Source of the DNA: Streptomyces sp. WAC05374
GTDB taxonomy: Bacteria; Actinomycetota; Actinomycetes; Streptomycetales; Streptomycetaceae
Reading direction: 5' to 3'
DNA: 64,000 bases
Assembly: GCF_004353505.1 (NCBI RefSeq)
Contig: NZ_SMNQ01000003.1
Span: 515,071-579,070 of the forward strand
Shown: positions 54,594 through 64,000 of the stretch, piece after piece
Position numbering within the stretch: position 1 is the first letter of the stretch
Layout: each line of letters starts with the position of its first letter
Made by a program: the position numbers and the translations under genes
Notes under the pieces: generated by a model
Database searches by the model: none
Told to the model about the DNA's origin: nothing
What the model saw: only the letters and a program-made list of their open reading frames with translations

Positions 54594-56143
54594 CGACCCA
54601 GTCCCAACCGATCACGCCCCGCCGCACGTATCTCATCGGCCGGGCCCGGCCGAACGCGATCGTCGGCAAGAACCGCGAGACCGGCGAGATCGCGCTGATC
54701 ATCGCCGGCGCGTTCCTCGGCATGATGAGCGGGCTGCTGGTCCCCGTCCTGTCCCTGCGGATCGTGACGCTCATGGGCTTCCCCATGCTCGCGCTGGCCG
54801 CCGTGTACGTCCCGTACAAGGGGCGCACCTTCTACAAGTGGTTCGAGATCAACCGCACCTACAAGCGCACGCTGCGCCGGGGCACCACCTACCGCTCCAG
54901 CGCCATGGAGGCCGGCACCAAGCTCGACGGCCGTGAGATCGAGGTGGGCCCGCCGCCCGGCATCGGCCGCATCAGTTGGCTCGCCGCGCCCTTCGGCCCA
55001 GACGAGATCGCCGTCCTCCTCCACGCCGACCGCCGCACCGTCACCGCCGCCATCGAGATCGAGGGACCCGGCGTCGGCCTGCGCGACAGCGAGGACCAGG
55101 AAGCCCTGGTGGACCGTTTCGGCACCCTCCTCAAGCACGTGGCCAACGGCGACGGCTTCGTCACCCGCCTCCAGATGCTCGCCCGCACCCTCCCCGCCGA
55201 CCCCGACGCCCACGCCAAGGACGTCGCCCAGCGCGGCGACCCGAACGCCCCCGTCTGGCTCCGCGACTCCTACGAGCAGCTCCAGTCCATGGTGTCGACG
55301 TCCAGCGAGCAGCACCGCGCCTACCTCGTCGCCTGCATGCACTACACCCGCGAACTGGCCGCCGAGGCCCACGCCATGGCCCGCGCCGCCCGCCAGGCCA
55401 CCGGCGGCCGCAAGCTCGACAAGGACGCCGGCCTCGCGGTCGTCATGGCCCGCGAGCTCACCGACATCTGCGCCCGCCTCGCCGAGGCCGACATCCGCGT
55501 ACGCCAGCCGCTCGGCCAGTCGCGCCTCGCGTCCCTCGTGCACTCCATGTACGACCCGGACCACCCCATCGACCACATCCAGGCGATGACGAAACGAAAC
55601 GCTTGGCCCGCCGAGCTGGACGCCGTCGAGCCCACGTACCTCCAGGCGAAGACCCGCGAGTCCTCCACCCGCGCGCCCTGGTGCCACGCCACCGCGTGGG
55701 TCAAGGAGTGGCCGATGACCCCCGTCGGGGTCAACTTCCTCGCGCCCCTCCTCGTCCACACCCCCGACGTCATCCGCACCGTCGCCGTCTGCATGGACCT
55801 CGAACCCACCGAGGTCGCCATCGAGCGCATGCTGACCGAGAAGACCAACGACGAGGCGGAGGCCAGCCGCGCCGCCAAGATGAACCGCACCGTCGACCCG
55901 CGCGACATCGCCGCCCACGGCCGGCTCGACCAGCGGGGTGAAGATCTCGCCAGCGGCGCGGCAGGAGTCAACCTCGTCGGGTACATCACAGTGTCGTCTC
56001 GTACGCCCGAAGCCCTGGCCAGGGACAAGCGGACGATCAGGGCCTCGGCCGGCAAGTCGTATCTGAAGCTGGAGTGGTGCGACCGCGAGCATCACCGGGC
56101 CTTTGTGAACACGTTGCCGTTCGCGACCGGCATCCGCCGATAG
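54590..56143 (+). CDS. SCO6880-family protein: VirB3/VirB4 N-terminal-like (gene 4)
   Basis: 517 residues from TTG 54590 (GGAGG upstream). Two N-terminal TM helices (PrgI/VirB3-like), then a long soluble domain matching the N-terminal half of VirB4. There is no P-loop; the ATPase half is the next gene, so VirB4 is split in two. PTRRTYLIGRARPN-like RRTYLIGRARPNAIVGKNRETGE is the family signature. Confidence 0.88.
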   Translation: MTTQSQPITPRRTYLIGRARPNAIVGKNRETGEIALIIAGAFLGMMSGLLVPVLSLRIVTLMGFPMLALAAVYVPYKGRTFYKWFEINRTYKRTLRRGTTYRSSAMEAGTKLDGREIEVGPPPGIGRISWLAAPFGPDEIAVLLHADRRTVTAAIEIEGPGVGLRDSEDQEALVDRFGTLLKHVANGDGFVTRLQMLARTLPADPDAHAKDVAQRGDPNAPVWLRDSYEQLQSMVSTSSEQHRAYLVACMHYTRELAAEAHAMARAARQATGGRKLDKDAGLAVVMARELTDICARLAEADIRVRQPLGQSRLASLVHSMYDPDHPIDHIQAMTKRNAWPAELDAVEPTYLQAKTRESSTRAPWCHATAWVKEWPMTPVGVNFLAPLLVHTPDVIRTVAVCMDLEPTEVAIERMLTEKTNDEAEASRAAKMNRTVDPRDIAAHGRLDQRGEDLASGAAGVNLVGYITVSSRTPEALARDKRTIRASAGKSYLKLEWCDREHHRAFVNTLPFATGIRR

Positions 56144-56156
56144 GGGCCTGATTCCG

Positions 56157-57557
56157 ATGCGTGATCCGCTGTCAGCCCTCACCGAGGCGTTCACCTCCTT
56201 CCTCTTCGGGAAGGTCGAGACGACCCGGCTTCCCGTCCGTACGTCGACGGGCCAGGCCCAGGCCGTCTACCTGCCGACCGCCGCGCCCGGCCTCGGCGAC
56301 TCCGGCGTGATCATCGGGCGCGAGGTCTACAGCGGCAAGGGGTACGTCTACGACCCCTTCCAGTTGTACGGCCAGCAGCTCCCCGCCCCCCACTGGCTGG
56401 TCCTCGGCGAGTCCGGCAACGGCAAGTCGGCGCTGGAGAAGACCTACGTCCTGCGCCAACTCCGCTTCCGCGACCGCCAGGTCGTCGTCCTCGACGCCCA
56501 GGGCGAGGACGGGGTCGGCGAGTGGAACCTCATCGCCCAGGAGCTGGGAATAACTCCCATCCGCCTCGACCCGATGGCCGCCCTCGACGACGGCATCCGG
56601 CTCAACCCGCTCGACCCGTCGATCACCACGACCGGTCAGCTCGCGCTGCTCCGGACGATCATCGAGGTCGCCATGGGCCACGGCCTGGACGAGCGGTCCG
56701 GCTTCGCGCTGAAGGTCGCGCACGCGTACGTCAACGCGACCATCACCGACCGCCAGCCCGTCCTCACCGACATCGTCGAGCAGCTCCGCCACCCGGAGGC
56801 GGAGTCGGCGGCCGCGATGAACGTCGACATAGACGACGTACGGGCCTGGGGCCTGGACGTCGCGCTCGTGCTCGACCGGCTCGTCGACGGTGACCTGCGG
56901 GGCATGTTCGACGGACCGACGACGGTCGGCATCGACCTCGACGCCCCGCTGATCGTCTTCGACCTCTCCCACATCGACCGCAACTCGATCGCCATGCCCA
57001 TCCTGATGGCGATCGTCGGGGTGTGGCTGGAGCACACCTGGATCAGGCCGGACCGCAAGAAGCGCATCTTCCTGGTGGAGGAGGCGTGGCACATCATCAA
57101 CAGCCCGTTCGTCGCGCAGCTCTTCCAGCGGCTGCTGAAGTTCGGCCGGCGGCTCGGCCTGTCGTTCGTGGCGGTGGTGCACCACCTCTCCGACGTCGTG
57201 GACGGAGCGGCGGCACGCGAGGCAGCGGCGATCCTCAAGATGGCCTCCACACGGACGATCTACGCCCAGAAGGCCGACGAGGCACGGGCGACCGGCCGGG
57301 TGCTCGGCCTGCCGCGCTGGGCGGTGGAGATCATCCCCACCCTCACGCCCGGCATCGCGGTCTGGGACGTCAACGGCAATGTGCAGGTGGTCAAACACCT
57401 CGTCACGGAGGCGGAACGCCCGCTGGTCTACACGGACCGGGCGATGACGGAGTCCTCCGTACCGGAGGACATCCAGGCCGCGGAATGGGAGGCGGAGCAG
57501 CGCGCGGCCCTCATCGAGCAGCAGATGAACGCGTCCTCACAGTCGACGGTGGCCTGA
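56157..57557 (+). CDS. VirB4-like ATPase, C-terminal half (gene 5)
   Basis: 466 residues. Walker A GESGNGKSA (84-92), Walker B RIFLVEEAWHII, and the FTSK/VirB4-type LLKFGRRLGLSFVAVVHHLSDV. FGVKVE-like leader FTSFLFGKVETT suggests recruitment to the membrane by gene 4. It should drive assembly or substrate movement. Confidence 0.92.
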   Translation: MRDPLSALTEAFTSFLFGKVETTRLPVRTSTGQAQAVYLPTAAPGLGDSGVIIGREVYSGKGYVYDPFQLYGQQLPAPHWLVLGESGNGKSALEKTYVLRQLRFRDRQVVVLDAQGEDGVGEWNLIAQELGITPIRLDPMAALDDGIRLNPLDPSITTTGQLALLRTIIEVAMGHGLDERSGFALKVAHAYVNATITDRQPVLTDIVEQLRHPEAESAAAMNVDIDDVRAWGLDVALVLDRLVDGDLRGMFDGPTTVGIDLDAPLIVFDLSHIDRNSIAMPILMAIVGVWLEHTWIRPDRKKRIFLVEEAWHIINSPFVAQLFQRLLKFGRRLGLSFVAVVHHLSDVVDGAAAREAAAILKMASTRTIYAQKADEARATGRVLGLPRWAVEIIPTLTPGIAVWDVNGNVQVVKHLVTEAERPLVYTDRAMTESSVPEDIQAAEWEAEQRAALIEQQMNASSQSTVA

Positions 57558-57558
57558 C

Positions 57559-59264
<1,706 letters not shown>

Positions 59265-59277
<13 letters not shown>

Positions 59278-59365
59278 GCGCGCGCCCCGCCGGCCCCGCA
59301 CCCCCGGGCACCCACCTGACGGTCGCCCTCACCTGAGCGTGCGCCCCGCCGGCCCCGCACCCCCG
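59265..59365. repeat. 42-bp direct repeat containing the stop of the VirD4-like gene
   Basis: 59265-59306 and 59324-59365 are identical but for C59281/T59340; period 59. Copy 1 spans the last codons and the TGA. It is a second case, after pit, of a gene 3' end repeated just downstream. Confidence 0.9.
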
Positions 59366-59389
59366 AACCACGCCCCCCCCGAACGCCCC

Positions 59390-59953
59390 TCACACTCCGG
59401 CAGGCCGCCGCACCTCGTACTCCACCTCGCGCGCCCCGCTGGCGTCCCCCTCCAGCGGCAGGCTGTCACCGGTCGGCACGAACCCGGCCTTGCGGTAGAA
59501 GGACTCGGCCCGCCCGTTCCGCTCGTGCACGTAGAGCCGCACCCGCCGGACGGGCCCGGCCAGCGACCACGACCACTCCACCGCCGCCCGGAACAGCGCG
59601 TCCGCCAGCCCGGCACCCCGCGCACCGGGGCGTACGTACACGCCGACCACGTGCGTCTGGTCCACCTCCGGCGCCGTGCCGAACCGGGTGTCCTCCCCGG
59701 CCCGCTCCACCAGCACGGTCACCGTGCCGTCCCACGACCCGTCCGGCGCCTCGGCCACGAACTGGTGGGCGCCGTCGCTGTCCTCCGCCGCCCCCGCGGT
59801 CCGCTCCTGCCAGTAGGCGTCGGGCCGTTCGACAGCCGCCTCGTACGTGTCGAGGAAGGCGAGGGGAGCGGCCGGGTCCTGGAGAGCGGCGAGCCGGATC
59901 TCGCGGGCCTCGCGCCACTCGTCGGCGCGCACGGGACGTATCACATGTTCCAT
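59390..59953 (-). CDS. GNAT-family N-acetyltransferase
   Basis: 187 residues from ATG 59953. GNAT core THVVGVYVRPGARGAGLADALFRAAVEW (acetyl-CoA loop R/G-x-x-G-x-G/A) and the C-terminal VHERNGRAESFYRKAGFVPTG. The substrate is unknown. It is convergent with the VirD4-like gene. Confidence 0.93.
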   Translation of the reverse strand: MEHVIRPVRADEWREAREIRLAALQDPAAPLAFLDTYEAAVERPDAYWQERTAGAAEDSDGAHQFVAEAPDGSWDGTVTVLVERAGEDTRFGTAPEVDQTHVVGVYVRPGARGAGLADALFRAAVEWSWSLAGPVRRVRLYVHERNGRAESFYRKAGFVPTGDSLPLEGDASGAREVEYEVRRPAGV

Positions 59954-60109
59954 GACCTGATCCTGGCCCCGCCCCGCGCTCCCCGGCAACGCGGTTTCGC
60001 GGCGGGGAGAACCCTCAGGGGCCCCGTCCTACCCCGGTACTACGCCCCTCGCCCACCTCCCGCCCCCGGTCGGACGCCCGCCCGCGCCCCGCTCCGTAGC
60101 GTCGACGAC

Positions 60110-61024
60110 ATGATCCGCGCCCATGAACTGACCAAGCGTTACGGCGGCAGAACCGTCGTCCGGGACCTGAGCTTCACCGTCCGCCCCGGCACCGTCACCG
60201 GCTTCCTCGGACCGAACGGCGCAGGCAAGTCCACCACCATGCGCATGCTGCTCGGGCTGGACGCCCCCACCCGCGGCCGCGCCACCATCGGCGGCCGCGC
60301 GTACGCCACCCACCCCGCGCCCCTCACCGAAGTCGGCGCGCTGCTGGAGGCCCGCTCCATCCACCCGGGCCGCACGGCCCACAACCACCTGATGGCGCTG
60401 GCGCACACCCACGGCATCCCACGCTCCCGCGTCACCGAGGTACTCACCCTGACGGGCCTGTCGGAGGTCGCCCACAAGCGCGTCAAGAACTTCAGCCTCG
60501 GCATGGGCCAGCGCCTCGGCATCGCGTCCGCCCTCCTCGGCGACCCCGCCACCGTCATCCTCGACGAGCCGGTCAACGGCCTCGACCCGGACGGCGTCCT
60601 GTGGATCCGCACCCTCCTCAAGTCGCTCGCCGCCGACGGCCGTACCGTCCTCGTCTCCTCCCACCTGATGAGCGAGATGGCCCTGACCGCCGACCACCTC
60701 GTCGTCATTGGACGCGGCCGGCTCCTCGCCGACACGACCGTCGCCGACCTCGTACGGGAGAAGGGCGCGGCGAGCGTCAGGGTCGTCACCCCACGGGCCG
60801 GCGAACTGCGCGCCGCCCTCCTCGCCGCGTCACCGGACGCCACGGCCGTCCCCGACGGCCCGGACAGCCTGGACGTCCACGGCATGGACGCCCCGGACAT
60901 CGGCGCGGTCGCCGCCGCCCGCGCCATCCCCCTCCACGAACTGACCCCGCGCACCGCTTCCCTGGAGCAGGCGTTCATGGACCTCACCCACGAGGCGGTC
61001 GAGTACACGGGAGCCGCGGCATGA
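60110..61024 (+). CDS. ABC transporter ATP-binding protein
   Basis: 304 residues. Walker [11 protein letters not shown], signature FSLGMGQRLGIASALL, Walker B TVILDEPVNGLDPDG, H-loop VSSHLMSEM. TAGCGT (60097-60102) lies 7 nt before the ATG: leaderless. It overlaps the permease by 4 bases. Similar to BcrA/NodI-type exporters controlled by NarL-type regulators; here the two-component pair follows directly. Confidence 0.94.
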   Translation: MIRAHELTKRYGGRTVVRDLSFTVRPGTVTGFLGPNGAGKSTTMRMLLGLDAPTRGRATIGGRAYATHPAPLTEVGALLEARSIHPGRTAHNHLMALAHTHGIPRSRVTEVLTLTGLSEVAHKRVKNFSLGMGQRLGIASALLGDPATVILDEPVNGLDPDGVLWIRTLLKSLAADGRTVLVSSHLMSEMALTADHLVVIGRGRLLADTTVADLVREKGAASVRVVTPRAGELRAALLAASPDATAVPDGPDSLDVHGMDAPDIGAVAAARAIPLHELTPRTASLEQAFMDLTHEAVEYTGAAA

Positions 61025-61797
61025 CGACCCACGCCCACCAGGTGACCCCGGCCCGGGTGCTGCGCTCCGAGTGGCACAAGCTGTGGACCCTGCGCTCGAC
61101 ATGGATCACCGCCCTCTCCGCGAGCGCGGTCACCCTCGGCATCGGCCTCGTCATGGGCGTCACGTACACGTCCGGCGGGAACGACGCCGACATCGACACC
61201 GTGGTCCTCGTCCTCTACGGCACGATGCTCTCCCAGATCGTCCTCGCGGTCCTGGGCGTCCTCGTCACGGCGGGCGAGTACGCGACCGGCATGATCCGCG
61301 CCTCCCTCACCGCCGTACCGCGCCGCACACCCGTTCTGTGGGCCAAGGCGGCCGTCTTCGCTGCGACGGTGTACGCGCTCAGCCTCCTCACCGCCCTGGC
61401 CACCTTCCTCGGCGCCCAGTTGTTCCTCGCCGACACGGACCAGGCGGCCTCCCTCACCGACCCGGGCGTCCTGCGCGCCATCGCCGGCAACTCCGCCGGC
61501 CTCACCCTCGTCGGCCTCCTCGCCCTGGGCCTCGGCGCCCTGCTCCGCTCGGTACCCGGCGCCCTCGGCGCCTTCGTCGGCGGGGTCGTGATCCTCCCGG
61601 AGATCCTGACGATGCTCCCGTACGAGGCCGTCGACACCGCCGTCGCCCACTTCCCCACCCAGGCGTTCGGCGCGCTCGGTTCCGCCACTCCCCTGCCCGG
61701 AGCGGCCGGCCCGGGCGCGGCGCTCCTCGCCCTGTGCCTGTGGGCGGGCGCGTCCCTCGGCGCGGCGGCGCTGCTCATGAAACGCCGGGACGTATGA
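61021..61797 (+). CDS. ABC-2 family permease
   Basis: 258 residues with six TM segments and the N-terminal VLRSEWHKLWTLRSTW motif of Streptomyces ABC-2 permeases. It is the partner of the preceding ATPase. Confidence 0.92.
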   Translation: MTTHAHQVTPARVLRSEWHKLWTLRSTWITALSASAVTLGIGLVMGVTYTSGGNDADIDTVVLVLYGTMLSQIVLAVLGVLVTAGEYATGMIRASLTAVPRRTPVLWAKAAVFAATVYALSLLTALATFLGAQLFLADTDQAASLTDPGVLRAIAGNSAGLTLVGLLALGLGALLRSVPGALGAFVGGVVILPEILTMLPYEAVDTAVAHFPTQAFGALGSATPLPGAAGPGAALLALCLWAGASLGAAALLMKRRDV

Positions 61798-61821
61798 GCC
61801 CTTCCGTACGAGGATGATCGG

Positions 61822-63153
61822 ATGACCGCCCGCCCCCGACCCCGCTCCCGAACCCGCCCCCGACTCCGTCCCCGGCCCAAAACCGGGACCGGGACCGGGA
61901 CCGGGAGCCGGCTCCGGCCTCCACTCCCCGCGCCCCGCCCTCCGCACCAGCAGCCGCTCACCGCGCTCGTCCAGGGCGCGGTGCAGCGCGTCCGGGACGT
62001 CGACCGCCGCCACCCGTCGGCCTGGGACCTGCTGCTGACCGGCTTCTTCGTGGTGGCCGCGCTCGTCGACGCGGGCGGCGGCTGGCGCAACATCGCCCGG
62101 AACACGGACGTGCCGCAGTGGCTCGTCGTCACCATGAGCCTCGGCTTCACCGTCCCCCTGCTGTGGCGGCGCACGCACCCGGTGCGCGTCCTCGTGGCCA
62201 TGGCGCCGGTCATCCTGGTCAGCGGCTGGACGGGCGCGATGCTCCAGGCCGGGCTCATCGTGCACGTCGTCGTCTTCAACGTCGCCCTGCGGCTGCCGCC
62301 GAAGACCCTGTGGTGGGCGGCGGCCCTGGTGACCGTCCCGAACCTGCTGGCGGCGATCCGTTACCCCAGCGGAAGCTGGGACCAGCAGATCGTGCCGTCC
62401 TTGTGGACGTTCGCCCTCGTCTCCCTGCTCGGGATCGTCGTCCGTACGCGCCAGGAGTACACCGCGTCCCTCGTCGAGCGCGCCCACCGCCTCGAGATCG
62501 AACGCGACCAGCAGGCCCGGCTCGCCGCCGCCGCCGAACGGACCCGGATCGCCCGCGAGATGCACGACATCATCGGCCACAACCTGTCCGTCATCACGGG
62601 CCTCGCGGACGGCGGCGCCTACGCGGCCGCCAAGTCCCCGGAGCGGGCCGCCGAGGCCCTCGGCGCCATCGCCACGACCAGCCGGCAGGCCCTCACGGAG
62701 CTGCGCCGCCTCCTGGACGTGCTGCGCGACGAACCGCCGGGCACCGCCGCCGACCGGTCCCCGCAGCCGGCCCTCACGGACCTGGACCGTCTGCTCGACG
62801 GTGTCCGGGCCGCCGGCCTCCCGGTCCGCCTCACCACTCACGGCACCCCGGAGGCCCTCCCCGCCGGCCGGCAGCTCACCGTCTACCGCGTCGTCCAGGA
62901 AGCCCTCACCAACACCCTCAAGCACGCCGGCCCGACCGCCACGGCCACGGTCGACCTCACGTACGGGGACGGCATCACCGTCACGGTGACGGACACCGGC
63001 CACGGCGAGCCCGGAACGGGCCACGGTCGCGGCCTCACCGGCATGCGCGAACGCGCCGCCCTGTACAACGGCACACTCGACGCCGGCCCCCTGCCCCAGC
63101 CGCCCGGCGGCTGGCGCGTCCACCTGCACCTACCGAAGGACAGCTCCCCGTGA
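61822..63153 (+). CDS. NarL-type sensor histidine kinase (HisKA_3)
   Basis: 443 residues. An Arg/Pro-rich N-terminus of ~50 residues, about four or five TM helices without a large external loop, then HisKA_3 ARIAREMHDIIGHNLSVI with the phospho-His, and HATPase EALTNTLKHAG and TDTGHGEPGTGHGRGLTGMRERA. An intramembrane-sensing layout. It overlaps the regulator gene by 4 bases (GTGA). Confidence 0.94.
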   Translation: MTARPRPRSRTRPRLRPRPKTGTGTGTGSRLRPPLPAPRPPHQQPLTALVQGAVQRVRDVDRRHPSAWDLLLTGFFVVAALVDAGGGWRNIARNTDVPQWLVVTMSLGFTVPLLWRRTHPVRVLVAMAPVILVSGWTGAMLQAGLIVHVVVFNVALRLPPKTLWWAAALVTVPNLLAAIRYPSGSWDQQIVPSLWTFALVSLLGIVVRTRQEYTASLVERAHRLEIERDQQARLAAAAERTRIAREMHDIIGHNLSVITGLADGGAYAAAKSPERAAEALGAIATTSRQALTELRRLLDVLRDEPPGTAADRSPQPALTDLDRLLDGVRAAGLPVRLTTHGTPEALPAGRQLTVYRVVQEALTNTLKHAGPTATATVDLTYGDGITVTVTDTGHGEPGTGHGRGLTGMRERAALYNGTLDAGPLPQPPGGWRVHLHLPKDSSP

Positions 63154-63815
63154 CCACCGTGCTCCTCGTCGACGACCAGCCACTGCAACGCCTCGGCTTC
63201 CGCATGCTCCTGGAGAGCCAGGACGACATGAGCGTCGTCGGCGAGGCCGCCAACGGCACCGAGGCGATACGCATGGCCGCGCACCTGCATCCGGACGTCG
63301 CCCTCATGGACATCCGCATGCCGGGCATGGACGGCATCGACGCCACCCGCCGCATCGTCGCCGCCGGCGACCGCACCAGGGTCCTGATCCTCACGACCTT
63401 CGACCTGGACGAGTACGCGTACGAGGGCCTCCGCGCCGGAGCCAGCGGCTTCCTCGTCAAGGACGCCCTGCCCGAGGAACTCCTCGCGGGCATCCGCGCG
63501 GTGGCGAGCGGGGACGCGGTCGTCGCCCCCGGCCTCACGCGCCGGCTCCTTGACGCCTACGTCCACCACCTGCCGCCCACCCCCGGCGCCCCCGCCGCCC
63601 CGGACCCGCGCCTGGCACGGCTGACGGACCGGGAACGCGAGATCCTCACGGTCATCGGCCAGGGCTGGACGAACACGGAAATCGCCGAGCGGTTCCACCT
63701 CGCCGAATCGACGGTGAAGACCCATGTGGGCCGGATTCTCGCCAAGACCGGCGCGCGGGACCGCGTCCAAGCGGTCATCCTGGCCTACGACACCAGGCTG
63801 GTCAGCCCCTCGTAA
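63150..63815 (+). CDS. NarL/LuxR-type response regulator
   Basis: 221 residues from GTG 63150. Receiver with DDQ at 8-10, phospho-Asp54 (LMDIRMPGMDG) and Lys in GFLVKDAL. LuxR HTH LTDREREILTVIGQGWTNTEIAERFHLAESTVKTHVGRILAKTGARDR. Partner of the preceding kinase; the ABC pair upstream is the likely target. Confidence 0.95.
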   Translation: MTTVLLVDDQPLQRLGFRMLLESQDDMSVVGEAANGTEAIRMAAHLHPDVALMDIRMPGMDGIDATRRIVAAGDRTRVLILTTFDLDEYAYEGLRAGASGFLVKDALPEELLAGIRAVASGDAVVAPGLTRRLLDAYVHHLPPTPGAPAAPDPRLARLTDREREILTVIGQGWTNTEIAERFHLAESTVKTHVGRILAKTGARDRVQAVILAYDTRLVSPS

Positions 63816-63832
63816 AAGGCCCGGAACGCGAA

Positions 63833-63861
63833 AAAGCCCCGCACCAGAGGTGCGGGGCTTT
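63833..63861 (-). terminator. rrn operon terminator
   Basis: AAAGCCCCGCACC (63833-63845) pairs with GGTGCGGGGCTTT (63849-63861). On the minus strand it is followed by a T-run, so it ends the rRNA transcript; it may also end the regulator gene from the other side. Confidence 0.88.
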
Positions 63862-63873
63862 CCCACAAAATTT

Positions 63874-63992
63874 GTTCGGCGGCGTCCTACTCTCCCACAG
63901 GGTCCCCCCTGCAGTACCATCGGCGCTGAAAGGCTTAGCTTCCGGGTTCGGAATGTAACCGGGCGTTTCCCTAACGCTATGACCACCGAAAC
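63874..63992 (-). rRNA. rrf: 5S ribosomal RNA
   Basis: The reverse complement begins GTTTCGGTGGTCATAGCGTT and contains the conserved CCGAACCCGGAAGCTAAGCC and the closing GACGCCGCCGAAC: a complete ~119-nt 5S rRNA of Streptomyces type. The 23S and 16S genes would lie beyond the right edge. Confidence 0.97.
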
Positions 63993-64000
63993 ACTATGAA

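Noticed and set aside
60139..63129. 996-residue minus-strand frame opposite the ABC/two-component genes
   Set aside because: Shadow of four well-identified plus-strand genes.

Overview
The window is high-GC (about 72%) actinobacterial chromosomal DNA. Codon use, GTG/TTG starts, leaderless promoters, mycothiol biosynthesis and the gene order all point to Streptomyces. From memory, the order nur - ygfZ-like - sulfurtransferase - glnR - LacI regulator - HtrA protease/two-component system - mshD - ppk - pstSCAB - pit - csoR matches the core region around SCO4180 to SCO4125 of S. coelicolor. I cannot align it here. The right edge reaches the 3' end (5S rRNA, minus strand) of an rRNA operon.

Layout. 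1-13 kb is accessory in character: the tail of a berberine-bridge-type FAD oxidoreductase, a MarR regulator with an MFS exporter, a HelD-like helicase, a two-gene cyclodipeptide synthase/P450 pathway, a quinone oxidoreductase behind what looks like a SoxR-box promoter, a TetR-controlled DrrAB-type ABC exporter, a catalytically degenerate HAD protein and an Eis-type acetyltransferase. 13-31 kb is core: L-asparaginase II, the c-di-GMP-dependent anti-sigma factor RsiG, Dtd, YgfZ, Nur, a nitrobindin-like protein, a sulfurtransferase unit with a Cys-containing leader peptide, LmeA-like and MoaD/ThiS proteins, GlnR, a LacI regulator, and an HtrA protease with an MprAB-like two-component system.

31-46 kb is dominated by phosphate and polyphosphate genes: secreted 5'-nucleotidase, ppk-CHAD-NUDIX, pstSCAB under an extended PHO box, pit with its PhoU-like partner, and nearby mshD, a YtrA-type GntR/ABC unit and csoR with its own operator. 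46-51 kb holds small conserved proteins, a lipoprotein, a PAP2 phosphatase, a lytic transglycosylase/NlpC hydrolase, a DUF574 methyltransferase and an imine-reductase-like gene divergent from TetR.

52-59.3 kb is one six-gene operon of type IV secretion-like parts: VirB2-, VirB8-, VirB6-, VirB3/4- and VirB4-like proteins and a VirD4-like protein without a P-loop. No relaxase is visible. It is the best candidate in the window for an under-described system. 59.4-63.8 kb carries a GNAT acetyltransferase and an ABC exporter with a NarL-type two-component system, followed by the rrn terminator and 5S rRNA.

Non-coding signals are rich: several large palindromes or operators, a hairpin that buries the Shine-Dalgarno of the MFS gene, two places where the 3' end of a gene is duplicated downstream of itself, a nested inverted-repeat element before pstS, and a C-homopolymer tract inside the VirD4-like gene. 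No CRISPR array, insertion sequence or tRNA gene was seen.
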